From NCBI RefSeq assembly GCF_008330945.1, contig NZ_CP043488.1:1612001-1676000 (forward strand): a DNA stretch of 64,000 nucleotides, written 5' to 3'. The stretch comes from Labrys sp. KNU-23 (GTDB lineage: Bacteria; Pseudomonadota; Alphaproteobacteria; Rhizobiales; Labraceae). This document shows, one piece after another, positions 9,087 through 17,314 of the stretch (position 1 is its first letter; each line of letters starts with the position of its first letter). The position numbers were made by a program, and so were the translations under genes. The notes below the pieces were generated by a model. It saw nothing but the letters and a program-made list of their open reading frames with translations, was not told the DNA's origin and made no database searches.

Positions 9087-10265
9087 TCAACCGGCGCTGA
9101 TCGTCTTGCGCAGACCGTTGCGGGCGAAGAAGGCGACGCGTTCCTCGTCCAGGTCGATGCCGAGCCCCGGCCCGTCCGGAACCGTCAGCTCGAAGTCGCT
9201 GTAATCGAGCGGCTGGCGCAGGATCTCCTGCGTCAGCAGCAGCGGGCCGAACAATTCGGTGCCCCATTGCAGATCGGCAAAGGTCGAGAAGACCTGCGCC
9301 GAGGCGATGGTGCCGACCGCGCCTTCCAGCATGGTGCCGCCATACAGGCCGATACCCGCCGCGTCCGCGATGGCCGCGACGCGCTGCGCGTTGTAGAGGC
9401 CGCCATTCTGCTCGATCTTGACGGCGAAGACGTCGGCGCCGGCGGCCTTGGCAATCTCGAAGGCGGATTCCGGTCCGGTCAGCACCTCATCGGCCATCAG
9501 TGCCAGAGGGAAGCGTCGCATCAGCCGGGCCAGAGCGGCGGCCGAGGCCACGGGCTGTTCCACCAGCTCACAGCCGGCGTCGGCCAGCGCCGCCATGCCG
9601 AAGGCAGCCTCGGTTTCGTTCCAGGCCATGTTGACATCGACACGCACCGCGCCGCGCTCGCCGAGCGCCCGCTTGATCGCGGCGACATGGGCGATGTCTT
9701 CCTTCAGCCCCCTGGCGCCGATCTTCAGCTTGAAGATGCGATGCCGGCGCAGATCCAGCATATGTTCGGCCTCGGCGATATCCCTGGTCGTGTCGCCGGA
9801 GGCGAGCGTCCAGGCCACCGGCAGCCGGTCGCGGCGACGCCCGCCGAGCAATTCGCTGACCGGCAGGCCGAGGCGCTTGCCGTGGGCATCGAGCAAAGCG
9901 GTTTCCACTGCGCTCTTGGCGAAGCGGTTTTCCTTCACCATCCTGCCGAGGCGCGCCATCAGGGCCTGCACGCGGGTCGCATCCTCACCGATCATGACCG
10001 GCGCAAAATAACTGTCGATGGCGAGCTTCATGCCCTCCGGGCTTTCCCCGCCATAGGCGAGCCCGCCGATCGTCGTGCCCTCCCCGATACCGGTGATCCC
10101 ATCGCTGCAGTGAACCTTCACCAACATCAGGGTCTGGCCAACCATGGTGGCGACCGACAATTTGTGCGGCCGGATGGTGGGCAGGTCGACGAGCAGTGTC
10201 TCGATCCGTTCGACGACGGGAGCGAGGGCTGTGGCCGGAGCGAGGGGGGCAAAAACCGTGTTCAT
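9087..10265 (-). CDS. catB: Muconate cycloisomerase
   Basis: Enolase-superfamily enzyme that lactonises cis,cis-muconate. The 392-residue protein has the KLKIG catalytic-lysine motif near residue 190 and the metal-ligand strands RVDVNMAWNE (Asp), LVEQPV (Glu) and LMADEVL (Asp) in order, plus a KIEQNGG-type second lysine strand. The start is the ATG at 10265, preceded by AGGATCG; upstream open frame runs into the promoter. First gene of the cat-ben operon, divergent from the LysR regulator across a 138-base region holding an ATAC-N7-GTAT site. Confidence 0.93.
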   Translation of the reverse strand: MNTVFAPLAPATALAPVVERIETLLVDLPTIRPHKLSVATMVGQTLMLVKVHCSDGITGIGEGTTIGGLAYGGESPEGMKLAIDSYFAPVMIGEDATRVQALMARLGRMVKENRFAKSAVETALLDAHGKRLGLPVSELLGGRRRDRLPVAWTLASGDTTRDIAEAEHMLDLRRHRIFKLKIGARGLKEDIAHVAAIKRALGERGAVRVDVNMAWNETEAAFGMAALADAGCELVEQPVASAAALARLMRRFPLALMADEVLTGPESAFEIAKAAGADVFAVKIEQNGGLYNAQRVAAIADAAGIGLYGGTMLEGAVGTIASAQVFSTFADLQWGTELFGPLLLTQEILRQPLDYSDFELTVPDGPGLGIDLDEERVAFFARNGLRKTISAG

Positions 10266-10321
10266 GCTGCGATCCTGCGGCAGCCATGACGCCTCGTCCA
10301 ACACCATTTGTGTTGGACATG

Positions 10322-10336
10322 ATACCTTGTAGGTAT
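10322..10336. promoter_or_regulatory. ATAC-N7-GTAT operator for the LysR regulator
   Basis: The 15-base inverted repeat ATACCTTGTAGGTAT is an exact ATAC-N7-GTAT, the consensus described for the muconate/benzoate regulators BenM and CatM. It lies 57 bases upstream of the catB ATG and 68 bases upstream of the regulator ATG. One site can therefore serve both activation of catB and autoregulation. A second half-site was not clear. Confidence 0.75.
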
Positions 10337-10403
10337 AGTACTGGGAAAAGTCCTCGAATAACGGCACTTACCGCAGTGCAACATACCTCTGAGGGAGGGT
10401 AAA

Positions 10404-11327
10404 ATGGATCTTCGCCAGATCCGCTATTTCGTGGCGGTGGCACGCGAGCGAAATTTCACCCGCGCGGCCGAGCTCCTGCACATGGCACAGCCGCCCTTGA
10501 GCCGGCAGATCCAGCTCCTGGAAGATGAACTGGGCGTGCCCCTGATCATCCGCAAAAGCCGGCCCGTGCGCCTGACAGATGCGGGCCGGCTCTTCTACGA
10601 GCAGTCCCTCCAGGTTCTCGGCCGGGTCGACCAGATGCTGACGGCAACCCGCCGGGTCGGGCTGAACCAGAACAGCGTGTTTTCCATCGGCTTCGTCGCC
10701 TCCACCCTTTATGGCGGCCTCCCCGCGCTGGTGCGCAAGCTGCGCCAGCATGCACCGCAGCTCGACATCCAGCTCCTGGAAATGGTGTCGGTGCAGCAGA
10801 TCCCCGCCCTGAAGGAAGGCCGCATCGACATCGGCTTCGGTCGGCTTCGCCACAGCGATCCCAATGTCACCGGCATCGTGCTGCGCGAGGAACGGCTGGT
10901 CGTCGCCATTCCCAAGGGCACGCCGCTGGCCGAAAGCAACGCACCGCTACCGATCAGGACATTGGCGGACCGGAAGATCATCGTCTATCCCAAGGAACCG
11001 CGCCCCAGCTATGCCGACCATGTTCTGGGCCTGCTGCACGGCCATGATGCGCGTCCCGCAGAGGTTCAGGAGGTGCGGGAAATCCAGGCGGCCCTCGGGC
11101 TGGTCGCAGCGGATGCGGGTCTATGCCTGGTGCCCGCCTCCGCCCGCCAGATGCGGTCGGACGTTCACTACAGGCTGCTGGAGGAGAGGGACGCCAGTTC
11201 TCCCGTCATCCTCAACCAGAGGGTCGGCGATAGCTCGCCCTATATCGACCTGGTCAAGAAACTCATCCAGGAAATGTATGCCGAAGATCCGCCCTGGCTG
11301 GACAAGGCGCACAACTATATTCCGTGA
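10404..11327 (+). CDS. catR: LysR-type activator of the cat-ben operon (CatR/BenM-like)
   Basis: LysR regulator of 307 residues with a winged helix at the N-terminus (MDLRQIRYFVAVARERNFT, then AQPPLSRQIQLLEDELG at about 29-45). A periplasmic-binding-like effector domain from about residue 90 should sense muconate and/or benzoate. Start ATG follows GGGAGGG. It is divergent from catB and the intergenic region carries the BenM/CatM-type palindrome, so regulation of catBCA-benABCD-benK-pcaD is the obvious role. Whether the true inducer is muconate, benzoate or both cannot be read. Confidence 0.85.
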   Translation: MDLRQIRYFVAVARERNFTRAAELLHMAQPPLSRQIQLLEDELGVPLIIRKSRPVRLTDAGRLFYEQSLQVLGRVDQMLTATRRVGLNQNSVFSIGFVASTLYGGLPALVRKLRQHAPQLDIQLLEMVSVQQIPALKEGRIDIGFGRLRHSDPNVTGIVLREERLVVAIPKGTPLAESNAPLPIRTLADRKIIVYPKEPRPSYADHVLGLLHGHDARPAEVQEVREIQAALGLVAADAGLCLVPASARQMRSDVHYRLLEERDASSPVILNQRVGDSSPYIDLVKKLIQEMYAEDPPWLDKAHNYIP

Positions 11328-11334
11328 ATACCGC

Positions 11335-11765
11335 CGGGCCAGGGCGAAAGTGACATGCCGATAGGCCGTATCTGCGACGCGCACTCTCGGCGCTCGCAAG
11401 CATGGAGAATGGTGGGTTCATCACCGCAACAGTCGTGACGAGAGCAGGATCGAGGTGATCGTCGATCTGAACGGCATCGAAGCGCACGAGGGACGTGCCG
11501 GAAACAGGGCAGAGAGAATGTCAGCTCGTGTCAGGGCAAGTTCGTCGAGGATCCGGGGTATCGGGGATCTCGGCGAGGATGGCGAGAAGACCCGTCGCGG
11601 CGGATGGTTCGAGGACGCGATCGGCCGGTGTCGTCGCAGCTACCGCGATGGCGGCCAGTCCGAGCGGGATCGGGGTTGAGAATTGTTGGAAGGCTCGGGC
11701 TTCCTCGGAGCGCCGCCTATGGGTAGGGAGCCGGCTCGCAATCATGCCGAACAAGCACGCAGCCT
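11335..11765 (-). pseudogene. Remnant of strawberry-notch-type methyltransferase/helicase protein
   Basis: Three minus-strand frames join into one recognisable protein stretch. The first holds STPIPLGLAA and VLEPSAATGLLAILAE (SAM-binding motif of the methyltransferase domain in large plasmid/phage strawberry-notch-like proteins). A second holds LDELALTRADILSALFP. A third holds RFDAVQIDDHLDP and VAVMNPPFS (the NPPF catalytic motif), and then the frame changes again to ADTAYRHVTFALARR. At least three frameshifts are needed and both ends are missing, so it is a decayed fragment. Such genes usually live on plasmids or integrative elements, which suggests past element insertion here. Confidence 0.6.
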
Positions 11766-11782
11766 GAGCCGGCGACCCCGAA

Positions 11783-12022
11783 ATGAATCGCGTTGATCCC
11801 GCCGCCATCTTCGAGGCGGCGACGCGGCTCTTCGATGCCAACAGCGATGCGCTCTTCATATCCTGCACGGGCTGGCGGACACATCCGGTGATCGACAGGC
11901 TTGAGAAAGAGCTCGGCAAGCCCGTCATATCGAGCAACCAGGCGCTAGCCTGGCAGGCACTTCGTCAGGCTGGCGTGACCGAGCGCATCAATGGCCAAGG
12001 CCGGCTTTTTTCTCAGCTTTAA
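11783..12022 (+). pseudogene. C-terminal remnant of an Asp/Glu racemase-family (maleate isomerase/arylmalonate decarboxylase) gene
   Basis: An open stretch of 79 codons reads like only the last third of a roughly 240-residue enzyme. It has the DALFISCTGWRTHPVIDRLE catalytic-cysteine segment near residue 23 and the PVISSNQALAWQALRQAG C-terminal motif. The N-terminal domain with the first catalytic cysteine is absent upstream, where debris of an unrelated gene lies on the other strand. A short expressed protein is conceivable but would not be active. Confidence 0.6.
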
Positions 12023-12241
12023 TACGAGAACCACTCGAGCGGGTCTTCTCACAAATTTCTTGATGCCTGCGGGGCAGCATTGAAGAACTTCAGCATCTGC
12101 AGAACGTCTCGGTATCGAAAGATCGCCATCTTGATTATTTTGCCGTCTCGCCGCGTTTACAAGACAGTCACTTGGTTGGCCGATACCATTTAATGGCATT
12201 GCAGCCTGATGCTCGTACCTTGGGACACTTCGGGATTTCGG
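12023..12241. other. Non-coding debris
   Basis: No convincing gene, RNA or repeat was seen between the racemase-family remnant and the PQQ dehydrogenase scrap. The stretch 12368-12513 is equally empty. The region reads as accumulated gene decay. Confidence 0.4.
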
Positions 12242-12367
12242 GATGAACAAGGCAATGCCTATGGGAGACCCGTGGGCATGGCGCTCGATCGCGAAGGCGC
12301 TCTACTGGTGGCGGATGATGTCGGAAACACGGCATGGCGTGTATCCCCCGCATTGCCTGCCAATTGA
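12242..12367 (+). pseudogene. C-terminal scrap of a PQQ-dependent sugar dehydrogenase
   Basis: The frame starting at 12242 reads [19 protein letters not shown] and [14 protein letters not shown] before a stop. This matches the last beta-propeller blade of soluble aldose/sorbosone PQQ dehydrogenases. Only about 41 codons remain and no start or signal peptide is visible. Confidence 0.5.
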
Positions 12368-12513
12368 TATTCAAACCGGCCGAATTGGGAAGGACGAGCT
12401 TTGCCTGCGGCATCTCCGACCTGCGTCGGAAGTTGTGGTAGCTTGGCCCGTCTCTCGAGGCGGCCGTTGCCGAACAGTCCACCTCGTTGGCCCACCCAAC
12501 CGGAAGGCTTCTC

Positions 12514-13350
12514 TCAGGTCGGATCGGCTCCCATCACGAGGCCCTCGATATCGTGCTTCTGGCTAATCGGCACCAGTTCGTCCACAACCCTGCACACAAG
12601 ATGCTTCTTCGCAATGTCCGGCAACGCGTCATACCAGTCGCGAGTGACCATCATGTCATGCAGTTCGGCATGCCCTGCCCCCGGCGCATCGACGCCAAGG
12701 ACCATGACGGGCCGCGCGATGGGCGATTGATGCTCTGTCCCTCGGTGCACCGTCAGAGCCGACCGACAGGAGATATCGCCACGCTGTGGGTATTTGCGGG
12801 TCGCACGCTCCTGGAAACGACCCCAGAGCGCCTTGTCCGGAAACATCTCGTGCTTCCATTCGCGGCCATCGTCATATTGCGTTCCAGGTGCCACTTCGAA
12901 AGGACCCATATCTTCGGTGACGTCCACGCCGGTAAGGTTGAAGGCGAGCGAGGTGATCTTTCGATCGCGATAGGTGTCGACAGGCGAGGGAAAGTCGCGG
13001 TGCCAGGGTTGGTACCTTGCGCCTTGGAATGGCACGTCGAAGCCGATTTCCACGATCTGGTAATCGGGCCCAAGGACATGGGTGCAGACCTCCACCACCC
13101 ATGGATGGATGATGAGGTCCACGAAACCGCCAAAGGCCTGCGGGTGTATCTCGACATACCAGCGGCGCGGACCGCGACCGACGGCGCCACCGGGTCTTTG
13201 AATGGCTGACCAGAACGCCGTCATCATGTCTTCGCGCATGTGGTCAGCCCATTCGGGGCTGAAGGCACCTTTCAATCCGATAATGCCATCTTCGGCGAGT
13301 TGCGCCACCTGGGAGGCGATGTCGTATTTGAACGAGGGTTGCGTGGTCAT
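12514..13350 (-). CDS. Phytanoyl-CoA dioxygenase (PhyH) family protein
   Basis: Fe(II)/2-oxoglutarate oxygenase of 278 residues, probably hydroxylating a small-molecule substrate. The iron triad is visible as the His-x-Asp in WHRDFPSP near residue 125 and the distal His in TVHRGTEHQ near 206, with a 2-oxoglutarate-binding Arg shortly after. I chose the ATG at 13350 because GGAGGAGATG stands just upstream; a longer frame upstream lacks this. It is divergent from a LacI regulator with palindromic operators between them. The substrate is unknown; no neighbouring transporter helps. Confidence 0.78.
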   Translation of the reverse strand: MTTQPSFKYDIASQVAQLAEDGIIGLKGAFSPEWADHMREDMMTAFWSAIQRPGGAVGRGPRRWYVEIHPQAFGGFVDLIIHPWVVEVCTHVLGPDYQIVEIGFDVPFQGARYQPWHRDFPSPVDTYRDRKITSLAFNLTGVDVTEDMGPFEVAPGTQYDDGREWKHEMFPDKALWGRFQERATRKYPQRGDISCRSALTVHRGTEHQSPIARPVMVLGVDAPGAGHAELHDMMVTRDWYDALPDIAKKHLVCRVVDELVPISQKHDIEGLVMGADPT

Positions 13351-13387
13351 GGAGACATCTCCTCCCAATTTCCCCAACATTACGGCT

Positions 13388-13403
13388 ACTAATAATTATT
13401 AGT
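13388..13403. promoter_or_regulatory. Palindromic operator, ACTAATAATTATTAGT
   Basis: A perfect 16-base palindrome in the divergent intergenic region, 37 bases upstream of the dioxygenase ATG. It is AT-rich unlike typical CG-centred LacI operators, but its place between the two genes suggests binding by the neighbouring regulator or a -10 overlap. Confidence 0.5.
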
Positions 13404-13411
13404 CAATGGTC

Positions 13412-13426
13412 GAACTTTATTAGTTC
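13412..13426. promoter_or_regulatory. Second inverted repeat, GAACT-N5-AGTTC
   Basis: The 15-base sequence GAACTTTATTAGTTC has 5-base perfect arms and lies 31 bases before the GTG of the LacI regulator. With the 13388-13403 palindrome it gives two candidate operators on one face of a short divergent promoter. Confidence 0.45.
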
Positions 13427-13457
13427 ATGTACGATCAAAGTTCGAATGGGGGGACAT

Positions 13458-14507
13458 GTGAATAGCCGGAAGACCACCAAGCGCGTGACGATGATGGACG
13501 TGGCGAAGGCGGCCGACTGCTCGCAGGCGACAGTGTCCGTCGTTCTGAACAGCGTCACGGACATCAAGATCTCTCCCGAGCTGCGCAAGCGGGTGCTGAG
13601 TGCTGCCCGCTCCCTGGGCTACGGAACCGGAAGCCCGATCCGGCGGGCGGGCCTCGAAGACCTGCGGGGCAGTTGCATAGGCTTCATTGTGGACCAGCTA
13701 GCGACGACGCCGGAAGCGGTGAACGCCATTGAGGGGGCACGTCTCGCATCCTGGGAAAATGAAGTGACCATTCTCGTGGCGCAAACCCAGGGCCGGGCGG
13801 AGCACGAGCGCAAAGCGCTGGCACGGCTTCTCCAGGCCGGCGCGCAAGGCATTGTTTATATGTCGATCTTCACACGTCGGGTTTCATTGGATCCCGCCTT
13901 TGACAATCTTCCCGTCCCCCTGGTCCTGCTCAATTGCTATACCGACGATGGCCGCTTTCCAGCGGTGATCCCCGATGAGGTTACGGGCGGGCGAATGGCG
14001 ACCAACTCGCTCATCAAGAAGGGGCACAGGCGCATCGGCACGATCGTTGGAGAGAGTTTCATGGAGGCGGCTCAGGATCGGCTCGCCGGCTACAGAGAGG
14101 CGCTGGCCGAGGCTGGCCTTCCTTACGATGGCCGGCTGGTCGTCGAGGGAAGTTGGACGCCGACATCCGGCTTCGAGGCGACGCAGAAACTCCTGTCGAT
14201 CGAGGAGCCGCCAACCGCCGTTTTCTGCCAGAACGACAAAATGGCCATGGGATGTTTCAATGCGATCGGCGAGGCTGGATTGCGTATTCCTGATGATCTT
14301 TCCGTTGTCGGATATGACGACGATGAGCTGTCACGCCATCTGCGGCCTCAGTTGACCACACTTGAGCTTCCACACCGTCCGATGGGCGCCTGGGCTATCG
14401 GGCAACTCGCGAAGAAGGCGACCTCATCGCATCACCGCATTCACAAAGTCGGATGCACGCTGATCGAGCGGGCATCGTCAGGCCGACCGGCAGTTCGCAG
14501 ACGATGA
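13458..14507 (+). CDS. LacI-family transcriptional regulator
   Basis: A 349-residue LacI/GalR regulator. The helix-turn-helix MMDVAKAADCSQATVSVVLN lies at about residues 11-30, and a sugar-binding-type domain carries the family phrases FCQNDKMAMG and DDLSVVGYDDDELSRHLRPQLTT. I prefer the GTG at 13458, which has GGGGGGA seven bases upstream, over the ATG at 13446, which has no ribosome-binding sequence. It probably controls the divergent dioxygenase gene. The ligand is unknown. Confidence 0.8.
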   Translation: MNSRKTTKRVTMMDVAKAADCSQATVSVVLNSVTDIKISPELRKRVLSAARSLGYGTGSPIRRAGLEDLRGSCIGFIVDQLATTPEAVNAIEGARLASWENEVTILVAQTQGRAEHERKALARLLQAGAQGIVYMSIFTRRVSLDPAFDNLPVPLVLLNCYTDDGRFPAVIPDEVTGGRMATNSLIKKGHRRIGTIVGESFMEAAQDRLAGYREALAEAGLPYDGRLVVEGSWTPTSGFEATQKLLSIEEPPTAVFCQNDKMAMGCFNAIGEAGLRIPDDLSVVGYDDDELSRHLRPQLTTLELPHRPMGAWAIGQLAKKATSSHHRIHKVGCTLIERASSGRPAVRRR

Positions 14508-14782
14508 TATTGGCACGGTCACATTAGAACAGCCGCCGGCTCGATACGCATCCCAGGACCGCTGGATTGCAGCCTAAGTCCCATTGACGCGAAATCTTGG
14601 CGTCAAGCGCGCGGCTGAGCATCATTTCCATGCGTGATCCAAAGCCGCGCGCCACCGGCTCGCTTACAATAGGGACCCGCCCTTTCCTATCCATGTCATC
14701 CTCAGCGTCATCCTCAGCTCGTCGTCGACATTAAAAGGTGCATCGAACGACGGTGATCCGTGATTACCGAAGAGCCCGTTCG
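14508..14782. other. Intergenic, nothing recognised
   Basis: No gene, terminator with a T-run or repeat was recognised between the LacI gene and the DUF1236-like fragment. A weak repeat of CATCCTCAGCGTCATCCTCAG (positions about 14695-14717) is the only feature noticed. Confidence 0.35.
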
Positions 14783-14926
14783 TAATGATCGGTATTGCTC
14801 TGATGTACAGCAAGACCAATTCCCTGGGTCCGGTCGGCGGTGTCGCCGGAGGAGCCGCTGGCGGCATCAACGGCTTGATCGGCATCAAAGAGCGCCCACG
14901 CCTTAGGAAATATGCGATTGAGCAGT
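14783..14926 (+). pseudogene. Fragment of a DUF1236-type periplasmic protein
   Basis: The 47-codon frame reads a glycine-rich GGVAGGAAGGINGLIGIKER stretch followed by PRLRKYAIEQ and a stop. This resembles the segment just after the signal peptide of DUF1236 proteins common in Rhizobiales, where GLLGV-ERPRF-YV is typical. The signal peptide and C-terminal domain are missing, so it looks truncated. Confidence 0.45.
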
Positions 14927-15131
14927 GACCACAGGTACTCAAATACGATCAGCCAGTTTTGGCACGCAAATACTGTTACCCATCCGCCACATTCCATGGC
15001 AAAAACATAGCCGGCGATCGAACTGCCCGGCAATTCCTTTGACTTGGAATCGCGGCTCTCCCATAGCTTCGCATATAGGAATGTTTCGGTATCGGATAAG
15101 TCGCGGTGCCGGGTAAGAGCGAGGGGCGTTC

Positions 15132-15851
15132 ATGTTCAAGGCAGTTTTCGTACCGACCGTGATGGCCGTGGCCCTGTTTGCAGGTGCAGCCAGCGCCGCC
15201 GACCTCGCCCCCCACGCCGTCGAGCCCGTCGCTCCTGCCTACACCCCCTACAACTGGTCTGGCCCCTATATCGGTGTGCATGCCGGCTATGGCTGGGGCC
15301 GTGAGGATGACAATCAGAGCCGTCTGTTCTCCGAGAATGGGCCAGTCTCGACGAACACGGCTGCCGACAAGTTCAACATGAACGGCTTCGTCGGCGGCGC
15401 CCATGCCGGCTACAACTACCAGATCGACCAGTTCGTTATCGGCGGCGAAGCCGATATCGACTACACCGACCTCAAGGGCAACCATCGCTACAGCTATTCG
15501 GGTGGCAGCGTCACCGGGCGCCTGCAGATGAAGAGCGAGTGGCAAGGTTCGCTGCGCCTGCGCGCCGGCTACGCCTTCGACAATCTGCTGGTCTATGCCA
15601 CCGGCGGCGTTGCCTTCGCCAATGGCAAGCTGTCGGACCGGGGCGTGAACGGCGCGTCCAGCGACAGCAACACCCATACCGGCTGGACCGTGGGTCTGGG
15701 CGCTGAATATGCCTTCACCCAGAACTGGATCGGCCGCGCCGAGGTGCGCTACTCCGACTTCCAGAAGAAGGGCTATGACACGCCGAATGGCCGGGTCAAG
15801 GCCGGCTGGAACCAGACCACGGCGACGCTCGGCATCAGCTACAAGTTCTGA
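15132..15851 (+). CDS. Outer-membrane beta-barrel porin, Omp25/RopB family
   Basis: A 239-residue outer-membrane protein. Residues 1-22 form a signal peptide ending GAASAAD. The mature part starts with the NWSGPYIGVHAGYGWG phrase typical of the Omp25/Omp31/RopB group, continues with alternating aromatic beta strands, and ends GISYKF with the terminal Phe recognised by the BAM machinery. It is a single-gene unit followed by a strong intrinsic terminator. These proteins are abundant surface antigens in Hyphomicrobiales, which supports the taxonomic reading. Confidence 0.88.
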   Translation: MFKAVFVPTVMAVALFAGAASAADLAPHAVEPVAPAYTPYNWSGPYIGVHAGYGWGREDDNQSRLFSENGPVSTNTAADKFNMNGFVGGAHAGYNYQIDQFVIGGEADIDYTDLKGNHRYSYSGGSVTGRLQMKSEWQGSLRLRAGYAFDNLLVYATGGVAFANGKLSDRGVNGASSDSNTHTGWTVGLGAEYAFTQNWIGRAEVRYSDFQKKGYDTPNGRVKAGWNQTTATLGISYKF

Positions 15852-15872
15852 TCCGCCCAACAGGAATTCGAC

Positions 15873-15905
15873 GAAAACCCGGCCTTGCGCCGGGTTTTTG
15901 TTTTT
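15873..15905 (+). terminator. Intrinsic terminator of the porin gene
   Basis: AACCCGGC and GCCGGGTT pair around CTTGC and are followed by GTTTTTGTTTTT, about 22 bases after the porin stop codon. Confidence 0.85.
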
Positions 15906-15944
15906 GCGGGCCTGCTATAGAGGGGTGGCGGGAACCGAACCAAG

Positions 15945-16070
15945 ACGATCTTCCTTGCGGCCGCCAAGGTGGGCGGCATTTTCGCCAATGCCAGCCTCCC
16001 AGCCGATTTCCTCTATGACAACCTCGCCATCGAGGCCAATGTGGTGCACGCAGCCGCACGGCCGTGGTGA
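15945..16070 (+). pseudogene. Internal remnant of GDP-L-fucose synthase
   Basis: The frame gives [20 protein letters not shown] followed by [18 protein letters not shown] and then a stop. The AAAKVGGI...N...PADF-YDNL--EANVIHA pattern is specific for GDP-4-keto-6-deoxymannose epimerase/reductase (Fcl/WcaG) around residues 60-105. The rest of the gene is absent. Its presence beside a fucosyltransferase-like gene suggests an old GDP-fucose cassette partly lost. The region 16071-16257 holds nothing else recognised. Confidence 0.7.
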
Positions 16071-16257
16071 ACCAGTTGCTGTCAGGCCCGCAGAACCCAG
16101 CATCCGTACCGCCTCGTTGACTGCGAGGTATGGATGTCCGAAGGGCTGACCCAAGTGAAGGCGTCAAAATCGTGCCGCGGCCTGGCGACGCCTCGACCGC
16201 CCTTCCTGGCCGACTTCGAATTGGAGTCTCCACATAATTAGACTAGAACATTGGTGT

Positions 16258-17235
16258 TCAGAACAGGACAGCGGGCGAAAGAGGATCGGATTGATCGAAC
16301 GGAATCTGAAGATCGCTGAGAAGTTCCGGTGCCGAACCAAGACGAGGCTTCATGACGGCAGGATAGAAGGAGAAAAAGCTGGCGGCCGGGTAGCGGATCA
16401 AGACATCGCTGCGAGACAGCAGCAGCATGTCAATGATGGCATCCTGCAACCCGTCGGGCGCCTCGGGACCAAGGTGAAGCTCACCCGCACCTGCCGGGCG
16501 GAACACTTTCGGACGCGAGATGATACCAGCAATCTGGGCCTTAATTTCTTTCTCCACTTCGGCACTATCAGTCGCAAGAAAGACCGGCGTTTGCTGGCCC
16601 AGCTTACCGCGGGCATACTCCACTGCATCGCGGCACCTTTTAATCGCCGCTGCATGTGATCGCCATGACGGCGTATGGCCCATGATGTTACCACCATTGC
16701 CATGGCGGATGTGCAGCCCTATGCGAATTCCGGCGCCGAAATACTTTGCGTCGAAGGCTCCCGCTTCAGCGCAATAGGAAGGTTGTGGTTCGAGTGCGTT
16801 CAGGAAATCATGGGCGTCCGCGAAGCGCTCCACAGCGTCCGATAGGCAGGCATTGAATACGACGGTCGCTGCGTCGACGTCGGCCGCGTTGCGTATCAGC
16901 GTCAATGCGCGTGAGCGCTCAAGTGGGAAGGCATCTGCTGCCGCTTTCCAAGGTGCAGCAATCAGATCGGGTCGCCCCCAGGCAACTGGATGGGTTGGTA
17001 GCGGCAGCTCGGAGGTATCAAGCCTAGCCTCACCATTGAAGTCGACACCGCCCAAACACTGCCTTGGGATAAATACATGAGGAAACAAATTCTCCACGTT
17101 GGCCAGATATCTTGAATAACGCCAATCGGCAATGAGCGTACGCCCGGTGCTTCGAGCATAGATCCAGGCAGCGCATAAACAGATCAGACGATCCCCGAGA
17201 CCGGTCTTGCGAAGCGACAATACAAACCTGCTCAA
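16258..17235 (-). CDS. NodZ-family (alpha-1,6-fucosyltransferase-like) glycosyltransferase
   Basis: A 325-residue cytoplasmic protein resembling NodZ, the GDP-fucose:chitooligosaccharide alpha-1,6-fucosyltransferase family. The N-terminus reads RFVLSLRKTGLGDRL, then AAWIYARSTGRTLIADWR (about 23-39), as in NodZ. HIRHGNGG at 175-182 is the family GDP-binding motif with the key Arg177, followed by ATDSAEVE near 231 and the DMLLLSRSDVLIRYP acceptor/GDP segment near 285. The start is TTG with AAGGATT seven bases upstream. It lies 79 bases after the PqqD-like gene on the same strand and faces a GDP-fucose synthase remnant. The acceptor is unknown: Nod factor (no other nod genes here), a polysaccharide or a peptide. 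Confidence 0.75.
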   Translation of the reverse strand: MSRFVLSLRKTGLGDRLICLCAAWIYARSTGRTLIADWRYSRYLANVENLFPHVFIPRQCLGGVDFNGEARLDTSELPLPTHPVAWGRPDLIAAPWKAAADAFPLERSRALTLIRNAADVDAATVVFNACLSDAVERFADAHDFLNALEPQPSYCAEAGAFDAKYFGAGIRIGLHIRHGNGGNIMGHTPSWRSHAAAIKRCRDAVEYARGKLGQQTPVFLATDSAEVEKEIKAQIAGIISRPKVFRPAGAGELHLGPEAPDGLQDAIIDMLLLSRSDVLIRYPAASFFSFYPAVMKPRLGSAPELLSDLQIPFDQSDPLSPAVLF

Positions 17236-17314
17236 TCGGGAATCCTTGCCTGCTGCTTACGTCGTATGGCTGCTAAGGAAACCGGCGCCGTTTTCTCCAG
17301 TCACATCCATTTTC

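Noticed and set aside
16071..16257. Possible further coding piece after the GDP-fucose synthase remnant
   Set aside because: Frames in both directions show no family motif; left as unassigned debris.
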